Source: Peribacillus sp. FSL H8-0477
GTDB lineage: Bacteria; Bacillota; Bacilli; Bacillales; DSM-1321
Reading direction: 5' to 3'
Assembly (NCBI RefSeq): GCF_038002765.1
Contig: NZ_JBBODE010000001.1
Span: forward strand, 558,001 to 622,000
Length of the DNA: 64,000 nucleotides
Shown: positions 8,653-17,210 of the stretch, piece after piece
Layout of the letters: every line of letters begins with the position of its first letter
How positions within the stretch are numbered: position 1 is the first letter of the stretch
Made by a program: the position numbers and the translations under genes
Notes under the pieces: generated by a model
Database searches by the model: none
Told to the model about the DNA's origin: nothing
Seen by the model: the letters and a program-made list of their open reading frames with translations, nothing else

Positions 8653-9195
8653 CTATTCTAATTTCTTCGTCCAAGCCGAAAGCTGTGAAAATACTTTTTC
8701 TCTCATTTCTTTCTCTAATGGCGCCATCCCGAATAAATCGGCATACCATAGGCCATCTGATGCTAGTCTGATAATGTTTGCTGTGACCGGATCAAGACCT
8801 TCATTTTCCATTTTTTCTTTCCATGTACGGTAATGTTCTTGTAAACATTCGAGCATTTCAGGATTGGTAAATAGGGACGCATGCATCCCTGAGCTAATTT
8901 CCAGCCCTTCTTCTAACTCCTTAAAAGTTGCTTCCAGAAAGGCTCTGCTGTACTTCCCCGTTTGAATAGGATCTACCGTCGCTCGTCCTTCGACATCTTC
9001 AACAAATGTATTGGAACATCTTGTAACCATACCATCGATTAAGGATTCTTTATTGGGAAAGTGGTACAGAAGGCCGCCTTTACTTACTCCTGCCTCTTTC
9101 GCTGCTGCTTCTAGTGTCAGTTTTGCAACACCGTCCCTGCGGACAATGGCAGCCGCTGCATCTAAGATTTTTTCAGGCTTTGTTCGTTCATTCAT
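8653..9195 (-). CDS. TetR/AcrR-family transcriptional repressor
   Basis: 180 residues. An N-terminal TetR helix-turn-helix (about 8-54, with GVSKGGLLYHFPNKESLI) is followed by an all-helical ligand-binding domain. It lies 22 nt after the MFS pump gene in the same direction, so the pump is probably first in a two-gene operon that the repressor itself controls. A palindromic operator sits inside the promoter of the operon (10468-10496). The inducer is probably a pump substrate (inference). Confidence 0.88.
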   Translation of the reverse strand: MNERTKPEKILDAAAAIVRRDGVAKLTLEAAAKEAGVSKGGLLYHFPNKESLIDGMVTRCSNTFVEDVEGRATVDPIQTGKYSRAFLEATFKELEEGLEISSGMHASLFTNPEMLECLQEHYRTWKEKMENEGLDPVTANIIRLASDGLWYADLFGMAPLEKEMREKVFSQLSAWTKKLE

Positions 9196-9217
9196 TTCGT
9201 GACAGCTCCCTGTACCG

Positions 9218-10402
9218 TTATCCTTCTTCTATTTTTCCAGATGACTTCCACATGACTGTCATCACAAATCCGACCATCAGAATAGCACCTGCAAAAATAT
9301 AAGGGAGATTTAGATTTATATCAAATAAAATACCAGCTAATGCAGGCCCGATAATATTGCCAAGGCTTGTATACGTTGAATTCATTCCAGCGACAAAGCC
9401 TTGTTCATTACCTGCAATTTTTGATAATAAAGAAGTGATTGCAGGACGAAGGATATCGCATCCTAAAAATACAATAAAGGTAACTGCCATAATCATTGCA
9501 TAGCTGCTTACAAAAACTGACACGAACATAAAGACAGATGCCATAACTAAGCTGACCTGTATTAATTTTTTCTCACCCAGCCATTCCACTAGTTTTCCGA
9601 AAAATACAACCTGAGCAATGACACCAAAGACTGCTCCAACCGTTATAATGACGGAAATATCCTTTGGCGTAAAACCAAACTTTTCATCAACAAATAAGCT
9701 GAACATTGTTTCATAAGCTGCTAATCCGAATGCTAAGACGAAAACAATAAGTAAAGGAACTAAGTACTTGGGCTGGAAGGACTTTTTCAATTCGGACCAA
9801 ATATTGACCTTTCCACTTGACTGGCTGCCAGCCGCTAATTCTTCTTTCGTTAATGGTTCTTTAAGAATAATCATAGAAAATAGAGCGGCAGCGAGTGCAA
9901 TAACGGCTGCAAAATAGAACGGTGCACGAACACCAATTTCTGCGATAAAGCCGCCAATTCCCGGCCCAATAATAAATCCGGCACTGATGCTTGCAGAAAC
10001 ATAGCCTAGTACTTTCGGACGTTCTTTAAGCGTTGTAATATCCGCTACAAAAGCAGTAACTGCAGGCATGATGAATGCAGCGCTGATTCCGCCTAAAATC
10101 CGTGATAAAAACAGGAGACTTATATGACTGCCTACAGCAAAAATCAGCTCAGATAAAGAAAACAGAAATAAGCCAAAAACAATCATCGGCTTCCGTCCAA
10201 CTTTATCGACCCAAACACCAGTAAATGGTGAAGCAATTAATTGAGCTAACGCAAAGGCTGCAACAAGATAGCCCATGATCTCTCCATTTAAGCCTAATTC
10301 CTTGATAAAGGATGGCATAACGGGAATAACCAAACCAATTCCAAGGAAGGCAATAAATAAATTGCATAATAATAAAACAAGTGAAATCTTTTGATTCTTC
10401 AT
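9218..10402 (-). CDS. MFS multidrug-type efflux pump (DHA1 family)
   Basis: 394 residues, about 12 membrane helices. Motif A GVWVDKVGRKP lies between helices 2 and 3, and the antiporter motif C is GFIIGPGIGGF in helix 5, so it is a proton-coupled exporter of the NorA/Bmr/Blt type. Substrate range cannot be read from sequence. First gene of the operon with tetR; GGGGAAAAG precedes the ATG. Confidence 0.87.
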   Translation of the reverse strand: MKNQKISLVLLLCNLFIAFLGIGLVIPVMPSFIKELGLNGEIMGYLVAAFALAQLIASPFTGVWVDKVGRKPMIVFGLFLFSLSELIFAVGSHISLLFLSRILGGISAAFIMPAVTAFVADITTLKERPKVLGYVSASISAGFIIGPGIGGFIAEIGVRAPFYFAAVIALAAALFSMIILKEPLTKEELAAGSQSSGKVNIWSELKKSFQPKYLVPLLIVFVLAFGLAAYETMFSLFVDEKFGFTPKDISVIITVGAVFGVIAQVVFFGKLVEWLGEKKLIQVSLVMASVFMFVSVFVSSYAMIMAVTFIVFLGCDILRPAITSLLSKIAGNEQGFVAGMNSTYTSLGNIIGPALAGILFDINLNLPYIFAGAILMVGFVMTVMWKSSGKIEEG

Positions 10403-10467
10403 ACAGACTTTTCCCCTATTCTAGTTATCGTATCTGAATGTTCCCAAGGGAAACAAATAGTCTTTTT

Positions 10468-10496
10468 AGTGTACCGTCCAGACGGTTTTTTAGCAA
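10468..10496 (-). promoter_or_regulatory. Promoter with embedded TetR-type operator for the efflux operon
   Basis: Read on the minus strand, TTGCTA (-35, 10491-10496) and TACACT (-10, 10468-10473) are separated by exactly 17 nt. The palindrome ACCGTCTGGACGGT (10473-10486) fills most of the spacer and touches the -10, the classic position for steric repression. A second small palindrome TTCCCAAGGGAA (10441-10452) lies in the leader. Confidence 0.7.
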
Positions 10497-10548
10497 CCAA
10501 CAACTATACACAATTTAACACCTGCAAATGTTTTTCTTCCCCTGATTA

Positions 10549-11112
10549 TCATGATGATAAGTTGATATTTTTATACCAATATTCCCACTGGCCCATCGGC
10601 TCTGCTCGTACATGTACATATAAGACATCCACTTCATCAGGATTCACATTTTGGGGTAAAGAAAAAACATATTGAAATTCCTTCAGGGTATTCATTTTAA
10701 AAATTTGTGGTTTCCATCGAGAATCATGTTCTTGATGTAAATATTCTTGAACCTCCTCTAGTAAGTAATCACCTTCTTCCGTTCTTAACTCTGTAAGTTG
10801 ATTATCTTTTACACTCTGCATTTCTTCATTTTTCGGTATAAAAAAAACGATAAAGTCTATTGGATATCTAAATTTATCTAACCGATCCTTCCAATTTCCA
10901 TTCAAGACAAAATGATTGTTTTCCTTCTCCACATGAACCTGCAAGGAATCTGGTGTGGTTTTATAATTAAAATGATAGGAATAATAACTAATAAAAGCGA
11001 TGATTAAAAAGATAGGACTGAAACATAACAAAGAGAACCAGCGACTTTTTTTCCAGATTTTAATTCCAAGAAATAATGAACCAATGAAAACAATGAATAC
11101 GATAATCGACAT
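10549..11112 (-). CDS. Hypothetical membrane-anchored protein
   Basis: 187 residues. Two hydrophobic segments near the N terminus (about 2-18 and 28-46) precede a soluble, probably extracytoplasmic domain with mixed alpha/beta character and no recognised motif. GGGAGCGAGGA precedes the ATG. It lies 42 nt downstream of the peptidase-like gene in the same direction and may share its transcript. Function unknown. Confidence 0.65.
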   Translation of the reverse strand: MSIIVFIVFIGSLFLGIKIWKKSRWFSLLCFSPIFLIIAFISYYSYHFNYKTTPDSLQVHVEKENNHFVLNGNWKDRLDKFRYPIDFIVFFIPKNEEMQSVKDNQLTELRTEEGDYLLEEVQEYLHQEHDSRWKPQIFKMNTLKEFQYVFSLPQNVNPDEVDVLYVHVRAEPMGQWEYWYKNINLSS

Positions 11113-11154
11113 TTGTATCCTCGCTCCCTTTTCGTTTTATAATGACTGGGAGAG

Positions 11155-11760
11155 TTAAACAATAAGAAATTGATTATCTGCTAATCTAGTTACTTCGCAA
11201 GCATAGCATTGCTCAAAAACATCAATACGATCGGCAATCGTTTGGCCATGGGGATCATTGAATAAGTCCTCTCTGTTACTATGGGGAAACAGAGAGAGAT
11301 TAACTAGCTTCAATCCAGAAAGGTCTTGGAGGTTCCGCGCATTCATTTCTGGTGTAAAAAATTCAGCAATCTCAATATTATTCCCGAGAACCATCGCTCC
11401 AGCACTAACGCCGATAAGTACTTGTTGATCATTCAGATTACGAATCACTTGGTCAGCTCCGCTCTGTTTTAAATGATAAAGCAAATAAAAAGGATTCCCG
11501 CCATTGATATAAACACAATGATAGTTTGTTAATTGCTGGGCTTCATCAAACTCGATATCTATATAGTCAACTTTTGCAAATCCCATATTCACTAAATCTG
11601 CTTTAGCTTTTCTCGCATAGATATTTTGTTCTTTCTGTAAGGAAGCAGTAGTCAGAATGCATGCTTTCATTTGTACTGGGTCATTTTCAAACAACAAGAG
11701 AAAGTTGGCTGCTATATCGTCTGTGGACAAACCATTTGAAGTCAGCATAATTTTCGGCAT
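11155..11760 (-). CDS. Peptidase E-like (S51 family) protein
   Basis: 201 residues with the class I glutamine amidotransferase-like fold used by peptidase S51 (aspartyl dipeptidase, cyanophycinase-like). The nucleophile elbow is GVSAGAMVLG with a serine, preceded by YINGGNPFYLL, which matches the family GGN motif, and a downstream histidine in LFPHSNRED. AAGGAGAGG precedes the ATG. It follows the AAA ATPase gene by 11 nt, so they are cotranscribed. Substrate unknown. Confidence 0.75.
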   Translation of the reverse strand: MPKIMLTSNGLSTDDIAANFLLLFENDPVQMKACILTTASLQKEQNIYARKAKADLVNMGFAKVDYIDIEFDEAQQLTNYHCVYINGGNPFYLLYHLKQSGADQVIRNLNDQQVLIGVSAGAMVLGNNIEIAEFFTPEMNARNLQDLSGLKLVNLSLFPHSNREDLFNDPHGQTIADRIDVFEQCYACEVTRLADNQFLIV

Positions 11761-11771
11761 GAGACCTCTCC

Positions 11772-12500
11772 TTACTCATCATCTTCTTTAAAAATATCAT
11801 TCAAGAACTTTTCCCGATGGTTTAGAAAATACTTAGTAATTTGATAATGATCGGTATTTTCATAGTTAATCGGCGTGATTTGACCTTCGTCAAAGCTGAG
11901 AATATCAGCATCTGGATAGCCTAGTAAAATGGGCGAATGAGTGGCAATAATAAATTGCGCTTGTCTGTCTTTTGTTAGGTCATGCAGGATTCGTAATAGC
12001 GTTAGCTGTCTTGATGGGGAAAGAGCCGCCTCTGGCTCGTCAAGCAGAAAAATAGATTGTTCTTTAAAGCTGTGAAGAAATAACGATAAAAAGGCTTCTC
12101 CATGTGATTGCTTATGTAAAGATTCCCCACCATACTTTTGAAATCCAGTTTTATCGACTTCTTCAAGATAGGTAGCGAAGTGATAAAAAGACTCCGCACG
12201 TAAAAAGAAGCCATTCGATACCTTTGGGAGCCAGGACAGACGAAGGTGCTGAGCCAAATCTGAAGAAGAAGCATGCACATCATAGGTATGATCCTTCCCG
12301 CCGCTGGCTGTATTGAAACCGCAGACATCGGCAATGCCCTCTAGTAAAGTAGACTTGCCCGAACCATTTTCTCCAACAAAAAATGTAACGCTCTTTTTCA
12401 GTTCAAGTTGTTCCATGCTGTTAATGGAAGGAATGGAAAGTGGATATTCCCGAAAGCTAGAGATTGAATCACGTAAAAGGGTTACTTTTTTTAGAAACAA
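11772..12500 (-). CDS. AAA-family ATPase (ABC/SMC-like, YjcK/OLD-type fold)
   Basis: 242 residues. Walker A FVGENGSGKSTLL is near residue 40, an ABC-signature-like SHGEAFLSLF lies mid-protein, Walker B is SIFLLDEPEAALS, and a switch histidine is in IIATHSPIL. This is the predicted-ATPase family often encoded near small regulatory or defence genes. The start is TTG at 12500 with AGAGGTGAAAG upstream. Partner and role unknown; the downstream peptidase E-like gene is the nearest functional hint. Confidence 0.8.
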   Translation of the reverse strand: MFLKKVTLLRDSISSFREYPLSIPSINSMEQLELKKSVTFFVGENGSGKSTLLEGIADVCGFNTASGGKDHTYDVHASSSDLAQHLRLSWLPKVSNGFFLRAESFYHFATYLEEVDKTGFQKYGGESLHKQSHGEAFLSLFLHSFKEQSIFLLDEPEAALSPSRQLTLLRILHDLTKDRQAQFIIATHSPILLGYPDADILSFDEGQITPINYENTDHYQITKYFLNHREKFLNDIFKEDDE

Positions 12501-12617
12501 GAACTTTCACCTCTTATCTTTTTTCTACTACTAGAATTAGTTTACTAGTTTTTTATTATTCCATCATGTTTTAAAGAAACACATCATATATTCCTTTATA
12601 AGACAAGGGGGATTTAT

Positions 12618-12716
12618 ATGAAAACAGTATTCATAGAAACACTAGAGAGACACATCTTTTCGGTTCTGTTAATTGTTTGGTTTTGGGTATGTGTTTGGGG
12701 AATATCAGTCTTATAA
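12618..12716 (+). CDS. 32-aa hydrophobic leader-like peptide upstream of yitT-type gene
   Basis: An ATG frame with a strong AAGGGGG ribosome site encodes a basic/acidic N terminus (MKTVFIETLERHIF) and a Trp-rich hydrophobic helix (about 15-32). Its stop lies 13 nt before the likely GTG start of the next gene, which has only a weak ribosome site. It could be a small membrane peptide or a leader that couples translation to the YitT protein (inference). Confidence 0.45.
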   Translation: MKTVFIETLERHIFSVLLIVWFWVCVWGISVL

Positions 12717-12729
12717 TTATCTAAAGCGG

Positions 12730-13305
12730 GTGAAACTTATTGTACAAAAAATAATTGCTATGCTCATTGGAAGCTTTCTTGTAGGGAGCGGGATTAACGG
12801 ATTTTTAGTTCCGTATCATCTTCTTGATGGAGGAATAATTGGACTAGCTTTAATTCTTCATTATTTTTTTGAAGTATCTGCAGGATTTTGTATGTTCATT
12901 CTGAGTATCCCGCTCTGCGTCTTTGCTTGGACAGAAAACCGGGCTTATTCATATACTAGCTTTCTTGGATTGCTTATTTCTTCAGCCATGATCGACTGGC
13001 TTCGGCCATTACAAACCCTCTTTTTAGTTCCCATTGCACTCAGTTCAATTTATGGAGGGATCTGCATCGGTGCAGGTATTGGACTTATGCTACGATACGG
13101 TACAAGTACTGGTGGTACCGATTTGCTTGCAACCTATTTATCAAAGATGTATTCCATGAATGCAGCTCTTATTATCTTTCTGCTTGATGCAATCATAGTT
13201 ACTGCAGGGTCAATTACCTTAAACGCAACCAGCTTTCTTTATTCCTGTTTAATGATCTTTATTGCAGGCTTAATGACTTATCTCTTTAAACCCACTGAAA
13301 TATAG
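12730..13305 (+). CDS. YitT-family membrane protein (DUF161 only)
   Basis: 191 residues from the preferred GTG; a TTG at 12673 is also in frame but lacks a ribosome site and would add a poorly matching N terminus. Five or six hydrophobic segments carry the family signature NGFLVPYHLLDGGIIGLALI and RYGTSTGGTDLLA. The C-terminal DUF2179 domain of full-length YitT proteins (about 280 residues) is absent, so this is the short form. Function of the family is not established. Confidence 0.75.
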   Translation: MKLIVQKIIAMLIGSFLVGSGINGFLVPYHLLDGGIIGLALILHYFFEVSAGFCMFILSIPLCVFAWTENRAYSYTSFLGLLISSAMIDWLRPLQTLFLVPIALSSIYGGICIGAGIGLMLRYGTSTGGTDLLATYLSKMYSMNAALIIFLLDAIIVTAGSITLNATSFLYSCLMIFIAGLMTYLFKPTEI

Positions 13306-13312
13306 AATTTAG

Positions 13313-14173
13313 TTAACTTTTCAATATAGGTTCTATTTTATCAATGGCATGTTGAATTTTCAAACTATTTTCTTCGTACATCTCCTTTGCTTCTATTGAA
13401 TCTGTACTGAGGGCAAATAACTCCAAATCAGCTTGACATTTTTTTAATGTCGCCCACAATAAGGGTCTTTCCTGTGGAGAGGCTACCTTCAATTTGTCAT
13501 CATATAAATCGACAGTTAATTCACCGTATGTATTAATTTGTCCAATAAAAACATTTTCAACAGTAACCCCTTGCTTTACCAGCTCTGTTTTTAGCCATAA
13601 TCTACTGCGTCCGGCTGTGGACAGGGGTTCATCTAAAATTTCTCCATCCATAATAATCGTTTCCGATCCTTTTATGGGCGCTAATTTCATGTTCAAGTCC
13701 TTTGCGGTCAGCGGCTGATTTTCTTTTTTCAACAAGACATTTAAATCGCCCGTAGCTTCTAAAATAGCATACTCGACATCACTGACATTAAAGACATCCT
13801 TTTTTCGCAGTAATTCTAATAATTCGTCAATCGTATATTTTTCTTTATACATGTTTTCTTCAAGTACTTTCCCATCCTTAATGAAGACTGTCCCTTTTCC
13901 TTCCACAATATTACGAAAAGATTTACTCTTCATAGAAATAAAACCAGCTACAAAAGGAGCGAGTGAAAAAGTAGCAATGGAAACTACTCCGTTAAAAAGA
14001 CTGTGTTCAACTTTTGTCGCTAATTCTGCTCCAATATTCCCAATGGTAATCCCAGTTATATATTCAAAAAGAGATAGCTGCGATATTTGTTTTTTTCCTA
14101 ATAATTTTGTAATGATAAATAACACAATTAAGAAGAAAAATGACCGAAACATGACATTAATCCAATCAGGCAT
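13313..14173 (-). CDS. YetF-like DUF421 membrane protein fused to a DUF1657-like tail
   Basis: 286 residues. Three N-terminal membrane helices are followed by the DUF421 cytoplasmic domain (LGKKQISQLSLFEYITGITIG, then GSETIIMDGEILDEPLSTAGRS). The last about 45 residues (QADLELFALSTDSIEAKEMY) match the DUF1657 protein encoded at the front of the same operon. This DUF421-DUF1657 fusion as last gene is characteristic of the spoVA2mob-type operon. GGAGG precedes the ATG; 16 nt separate it from the preceding gene. Confidence 0.85.
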   Translation of the reverse strand: MPDWINVMFRSFFFLIVLFIITKLLGKKQISQLSLFEYITGITIGNIGAELATKVEHSLFNGVVSIATFSLAPFVAGFISMKSKSFRNIVEGKGTVFIKDGKVLEENMYKEKYTIDELLELLRKKDVFNVSDVEYAILEATGDLNVLLKKENQPLTAKDLNMKLAPIKGSETIIMDGEILDEPLSTAGRSRLWLKTELVKQGVTVENVFIGQINTYGELTVDLYDDKLKVASPQERPLLWATLKKCQADLELFALSTDSIEAKEMYEENSLKIQHAIDKIEPILKS

Positions 14174-14189
14174 CTTGTTACCTCCTACC

Positions 14190-14390
14190 CTAAAAACCTT
14201 TATATTTTTCCCGTTCTAATAACCCAACCCGTTTCTGTAAGTCTTCAACGGTTTCATGGACAAGCAGGACCGCCTCATTCAGTGTCTTTTTCGATTCTTC
14301 TTCTACTGTTCGTAATGCTATACCTGATAAATTAGCCTCTGCTCCTTTAAGACTCGCGAGGCATTGTTTCACATCTGATGCAATGGTCAT
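14190..14390 (-). CDS. DUF1657 small protein (second copy)
   Basis: 66 residues, largely helical (MTIASDVKQCLASLKGAEAN), weakly similar to the 68-residue DUF1657 protein at the operon front. It lies 12 nt after spoVAEb and 16 nt before the YetF gene. DUF1657 proteins recur in spoVA2mob operons; their biochemical role is unknown. Confidence 0.75.
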   Translation of the reverse strand: MTIASDVKQCLASLKGAEANLSGIALRTVEEESKKTLNEAVLLVHETVEDLQKRVGLLEREKYKGF

Positions 14391-14402
14391 TTCGATTTCA
14401 TC

Positions 14403-14753
14403 CTAACCTTTTGGTTTAAAAAGAATGGCACCAATCATCCCAAATATTATTGCGGCTGATATACCGGCACTTGTGACTTCAAACATCCCGGATAAAATAC
14501 CGACCAGACCATGCTTTTCAGCTTCCTCCATGGCGCCATGGACTAGTGAATTACCAAAACTGGTAATTGGTACGGTTGCACCTGCTCCCGCAAAGTCGAT
14601 AAATGGTTCGTATAAACCAAAGCCGTCCAACACAGCTCCAACCACTACAAAGGTACTTAAGGTGTGCGCTGGTGTAAGTTTAAATACATCAAACATAATT
14701 TGCCCAATCACACAGATCAATCCGCCGACAACAAACGCCCAAAAATAAATCAT
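14403..14753 (-). CDS. spoVAEb: Stage V sporulation protein AEb
   Basis: 116 residues, the usual SpoVAEb length, with three or four hydrophobic helices and the family stretch [20 protein letters not shown]. It is a subunit of the spore inner-membrane SpoVA channel that moves calcium-dipicolinate. The ATG overlaps the spoVAD stop by four bases, with the GGAGGTGG ribosome site inside spoVAD, so translation is coupled. Confidence 0.92.
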   Translation of the reverse strand: MIYFWAFVVGGLICVIGQIMFDVFKLTPAHTLSTFVVVGAVLDGFGLYEPFIDFAGAGATVPITSFGNSLVHGAMEEAEKHGLVGILSGMFEVTSAGISAAIIFGMIGAILFKPKG

Positions 14754-15769
14754 GGTGTATTTCCACCTCCATATTCAATTGAAACCGCATGTGCGATACA
14801 TGGGATGCTTTCCTTTTGTTGAAAAGATAAGGGAGATAATAAGGCTCCAGTTGCGACAACCAAAATTCGTTTAAGTTCCCCTTTTTTCATCCGATTTAAC
14901 AAATGACCATAGACAACCGTTGCCGAACAGCCTGCCCCGCTGGCACCCGCAAGAACTGGTTGGTCCGATTTATAAATTAGTAACCCGCAGTCACTATAAA
15001 AACTGTCATCGATTGGTATCCCTTGTTTTTTAAATAAATCCAATGATACTTCATGTCCAATTTGTCCAAGATCCCCTGTAACTATTAGGTCATAATAGGA
15101 AGGATCGATATTTCGATCTGTTAAATGGGCAGTGATTGTATCAACGGCAGCCGGGGCCATCGCACCACCCATATTAAATGGATCGGATAAACCCATGTCA
15201 ATGACACGCCCTATCGTTGCGGAAGTTACTCTTGGACCTTCGCCTTTATCACTTAACAGTGCCATTCCAGCACCAGTTACTGTCCACTGTGATGTAGGAG
15301 GCTTTTGTCCGCCGTATTCAGTTGGATAACGAAACTGTTTTTCAACGGCAGCATTATGACTAGATGCACCTGTTAAGACATATTTCGCTCCTTTTGCATT
15401 GATAATCGCTGCTCCTAACGCTAAGCCCTCCATCGAGGTGGAACAGGCACCAAACAGTCCAAGATACGGCACCCCAATGGAACGTGAGGCGAAACTCGTC
15501 GGCGTTATTTGATTAATTAAGTCACCCGCTAAGAAAAATTGAACGTCTTCCTTTTGAATGCCGCCTTTTTCTATCGCTTTTTGCGCAGCTTCCTCAATCA
15601 TAACTCTATGAGCCTTTTCATACGAATCCTCTCTCAACCACAAATCAGAGTGAAGAAGATCAAAGTCTTCCGCAAGAGCACCGTTGGCTTCGAATGGTCC
15701 TCCCACCGTACCAGTTGAAACAATGACTGGCTTTTGATCAAAAACCCATGTACGATGTCCTCTTAGCAT
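14750..15769 (-). CDS. spoVAD: Stage V sporulation protein AD
   Basis: 339 residues, close to the 338 of B. subtilis. It has a thiolase/ketoacyl-synthase-like fold; family members bind dipicolinic acid as the soluble part of the SpoVA complex. Landmarks are [27 protein letters not shown] and [17 protein letters not shown]. The start chosen is the ATG at 15769, which overlaps the spoVAC stop as TAATG; the open frame extends five codons further. Confidence 0.93.
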   Translation of the reverse strand: MLRGHRTWVFDQKPVIVSTGTVGGPFEANGALAEDFDLLHSDLWLREDSYEKAHRVMIEEAAQKAIEKGGIQKEDVQFFLAGDLINQITPTSFASRSIGVPYLGLFGACSTSMEGLALGAAIINAKGAKYVLTGASSHNAAVEKQFRYPTEYGGQKPPTSQWTVTGAGMALLSDKGEGPRVTSATIGRVIDMGLSDPFNMGGAMAPAAVDTITAHLTDRNIDPSYYDLIVTGDLGQIGHEVSLDLFKKQGIPIDDSFYSDCGLLIYKSDQPVLAGASGAGCSATVVYGHLLNRMKKGELKRILVVATGALLSPLSFQQKESIPCIAHAVSIEYGGGNTP

Positions 15770-16242
15770 TAAAAACCACCCCACATGATAACAATCGTTT
15801 TTATAAACGAGACAACAAATGCAGAAAAAACACCGAATAAGATGACTGATCCTGCTAGTTTAAACATATTGCCGCCAACACCTAATACAAAGCCTTCTGA
15901 CCGATGTTCGATTGCAGCAGAAATGACCGCATTACCGAAACCTGTAACTGGTACCGCTGATCCTGCCCCGCCAAACTGTGCAATACGATCGTATACCCCG
16001 AATCCAGTGAGAAGCATGGAAATGAAAATCAACGTACCCACTGTAGGATTTCCTGCTGTTTGTTCGGTGAAATTAAAGTTATGAATATAGAAACTCTGAA
16101 TTCCTTGCCCGATTAAGCAAATCAAACCACCGGTTAAGAAAGCTTTTAAACAATTAGTAAGAACAGGTCGTTTTAATTCTCTTTGTTTTTGTACCTCTTG
16201 ATAATCCTGTTGAGCTGGGGTTAATTTTTTCTTTTTGGACAT
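15769..16242 (-). CDS. spoVAC: Stage V sporulation protein AC
   Basis: 157 residues with about four membrane helices and the SpoVAC stretch FGGAGSAVPVTGFGNAVISA, which parallels that of SpoVAEb. In B. subtilis, SpoVAC behaves as a mechanosensitive channel for dipicolinate release. AAAGGAGG lies 7 nt before the ATG at 16242; a further upstream in-frame start would overlap the lipoprotein gene and lacks a site. Confidence 0.92.
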   Translation of the reverse strand: MSKKKKLTPAQQDYQEVQKQRELKRPVLTNCLKAFLTGGLICLIGQGIQSFYIHNFNFTEQTAGNPTVGTLIFISMLLTGFGVYDRIAQFGGAGSAVPVTGFGNAVISAAIEHRSEGFVLGVGGNMFKLAGSVILFGVFSAFVVSFIKTIVIMWGGF

Positions 16243-16255
16243 CCCTAGGCCTCCT

Positions 16256-16708
16256 TTAAGGTTTTTCATTCATTAATTTTTTTAGATCTTTATGTTCCTT
16301 TTTCAAAGTTTTCGTATCAAGCTTATTTTTTTCTATTTTAGATTGTAGCTTGTCTATCTCTAAAAAAATCTTTGAATCAGCTGTTACCTCTACCTTATGA
16401 TTAGGAAATGTTTTCTTAAGTTTCGATTTTACTTCTTTAACTGTTTTCTTAATATGAAGGCGATCAAATTGTTCAATTTCTAAAGCAACTAAGAGCTCCT
16501 TTTCTGTATTGACCGCCTTAACATTAGATACATCTTTACGTTTCTTGATTTCTTCCCTTGCGGTTACAGAAGGAGATTGGGAAACTACGGTTTTTGAATG
16601 AACATTTGTTACTGAAGGTTTTGGGTCTGATTCTTTCGCATTCTGATCCGTACATCCTGCCAAACTCATCATTACGACAAGGGATAAAAGAATTTTAATA
16701 TGTTTCAT
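16256..16708 (-). CDS. YhcN/YlaJ-family sporulation lipoprotein
   Basis: 150 residues. A signal peptide ends in lipobox SLAGC, followed by a Ser/Thr-rich linker and the YhcN/YlaJ domain (SVTAREEIKKRKDVSNVKAV, then LLVALEIEQFDR). Members are spore membrane lipoproteins. Second gene of the spoVA2mob-like operon, as in published layouts. The ATG at 16708 has GAGG at good distance; a GTG two codons upstream is less likely. Confidence 0.82.
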   Translation of the reverse strand: MKHIKILLSLVVMMSLAGCTDQNAKESDPKPSVTNVHSKTVVSQSPSVTAREEIKKRKDVSNVKAVNTEKELLVALEIEQFDRLHIKKTVKEVKSKLKKTFPNHKVEVTADSKIFLEIDKLQSKIEKNKLDTKTLKKEHKDLKKLMNEKP

Positions 16709-16783
16709 AAACACTTACCTCACTTTTTTATGCGGCGTATAACTAAAAAAAGCTTGGCTGTGAACCAGCCTTTTCACATAGAG

Positions 16784-16987
16784 TTATTCTTTATATTGTG
16801 GTTCTTCCTGTTCAATTTGTTTAATACGAGGAGAAATAGTATTTACAATTTCCTGCGTTTGCTGGGCTGCTTCCTGATACAATGTTTTGGCTTGCTGATT
16901 GTCTGTACTTAGTGCAAACGTTTCAAAACTTGCTTGAGCACTTTTAAGTTCAGCAACTGCAGTTTTCACCTGATTAATCACGGTCAT
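16784..16987 (-). CDS. DUF1657 small protein (first gene of spoVA2mob-like operon)
   Basis: About 67 residues, helical, MTVINQVKTAVAELKSAQAS then ALSTDNQQAKTLYQEAAQQT. Two ATGs lie close together; AGGAGG is only 1 nt from the first but 7-8 nt from the second (16987), which is preferred. A sigma-G-like promoter lies 35 nt upstream, so expression in the forespore is expected. The ALSTD motif recurs in the tail of the YetF fusion. Confidence 0.8.
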   Translation of the reverse strand: MTVINQVKTAVAELKSAQASFETFALSTDNQQAKTLYQEAAQQTQEIVNTISPRIKQIEQEEPQYKE

Positions 16988-17021
16988 TTTCATTCCTCCT
17001 TTATATAGCCTATTTCTTTAA

Positions 17022-17051
17022 TAGAATGACAAAATACGGATAGGTTTATTC
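17022..17051 (-). promoter_or_regulatory. Sigma-G-type promoter of the spoVA2mob-like operon
   Basis: On the minus strand GAATA (17047-17051) and CATTCTA (17022-17028) are separated by 18 nt. This fits the sigma-G pattern of a GNATR -35 and CATNNTA -10 and places the start just ahead of the first operon gene. Confidence 0.65.
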
Positions 17052-17126
17052 TTTCTAATTTTTCCCACATCAGTTGAAATATTTCACTCTGTTCTTTCCC
17101 CTCTACTATGAGCGGGGTTTTCACAT

Positions 17127-17150
17127 AAAAAAAGACCCCATTATGGAGTC
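17127..17150 (-). terminator. Intrinsic terminator on the minus strand (second after carD)
   Basis: The arms GACTCCAT and ATGGGGTC are followed on the minus strand by seven T. It would stop transcripts that pass the carD terminator before they enter the spoVA operon. Confidence 0.65.
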
Positions 17151-17210
17151 ATTCCTTAGAATATGAACAAAACTAGATGAAGTCGGGCTTGTTTAAACTA
17201 CGTGTTCAAA

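Noticed and set aside
12673-12729. Longer YitT protein starting at TTG 12673
   Set aside because: No ribosome site, overlap with the better-supported 32-aa frame, and an N-terminal extension that does not fit the family.
13313-17051. Tn1546-like transposon carrying the spoVA2mob operon
   Set aside because: No transposase, resolvase or terminal inverted repeats were found on either side; neighbours are ordinary chromosomal genes.
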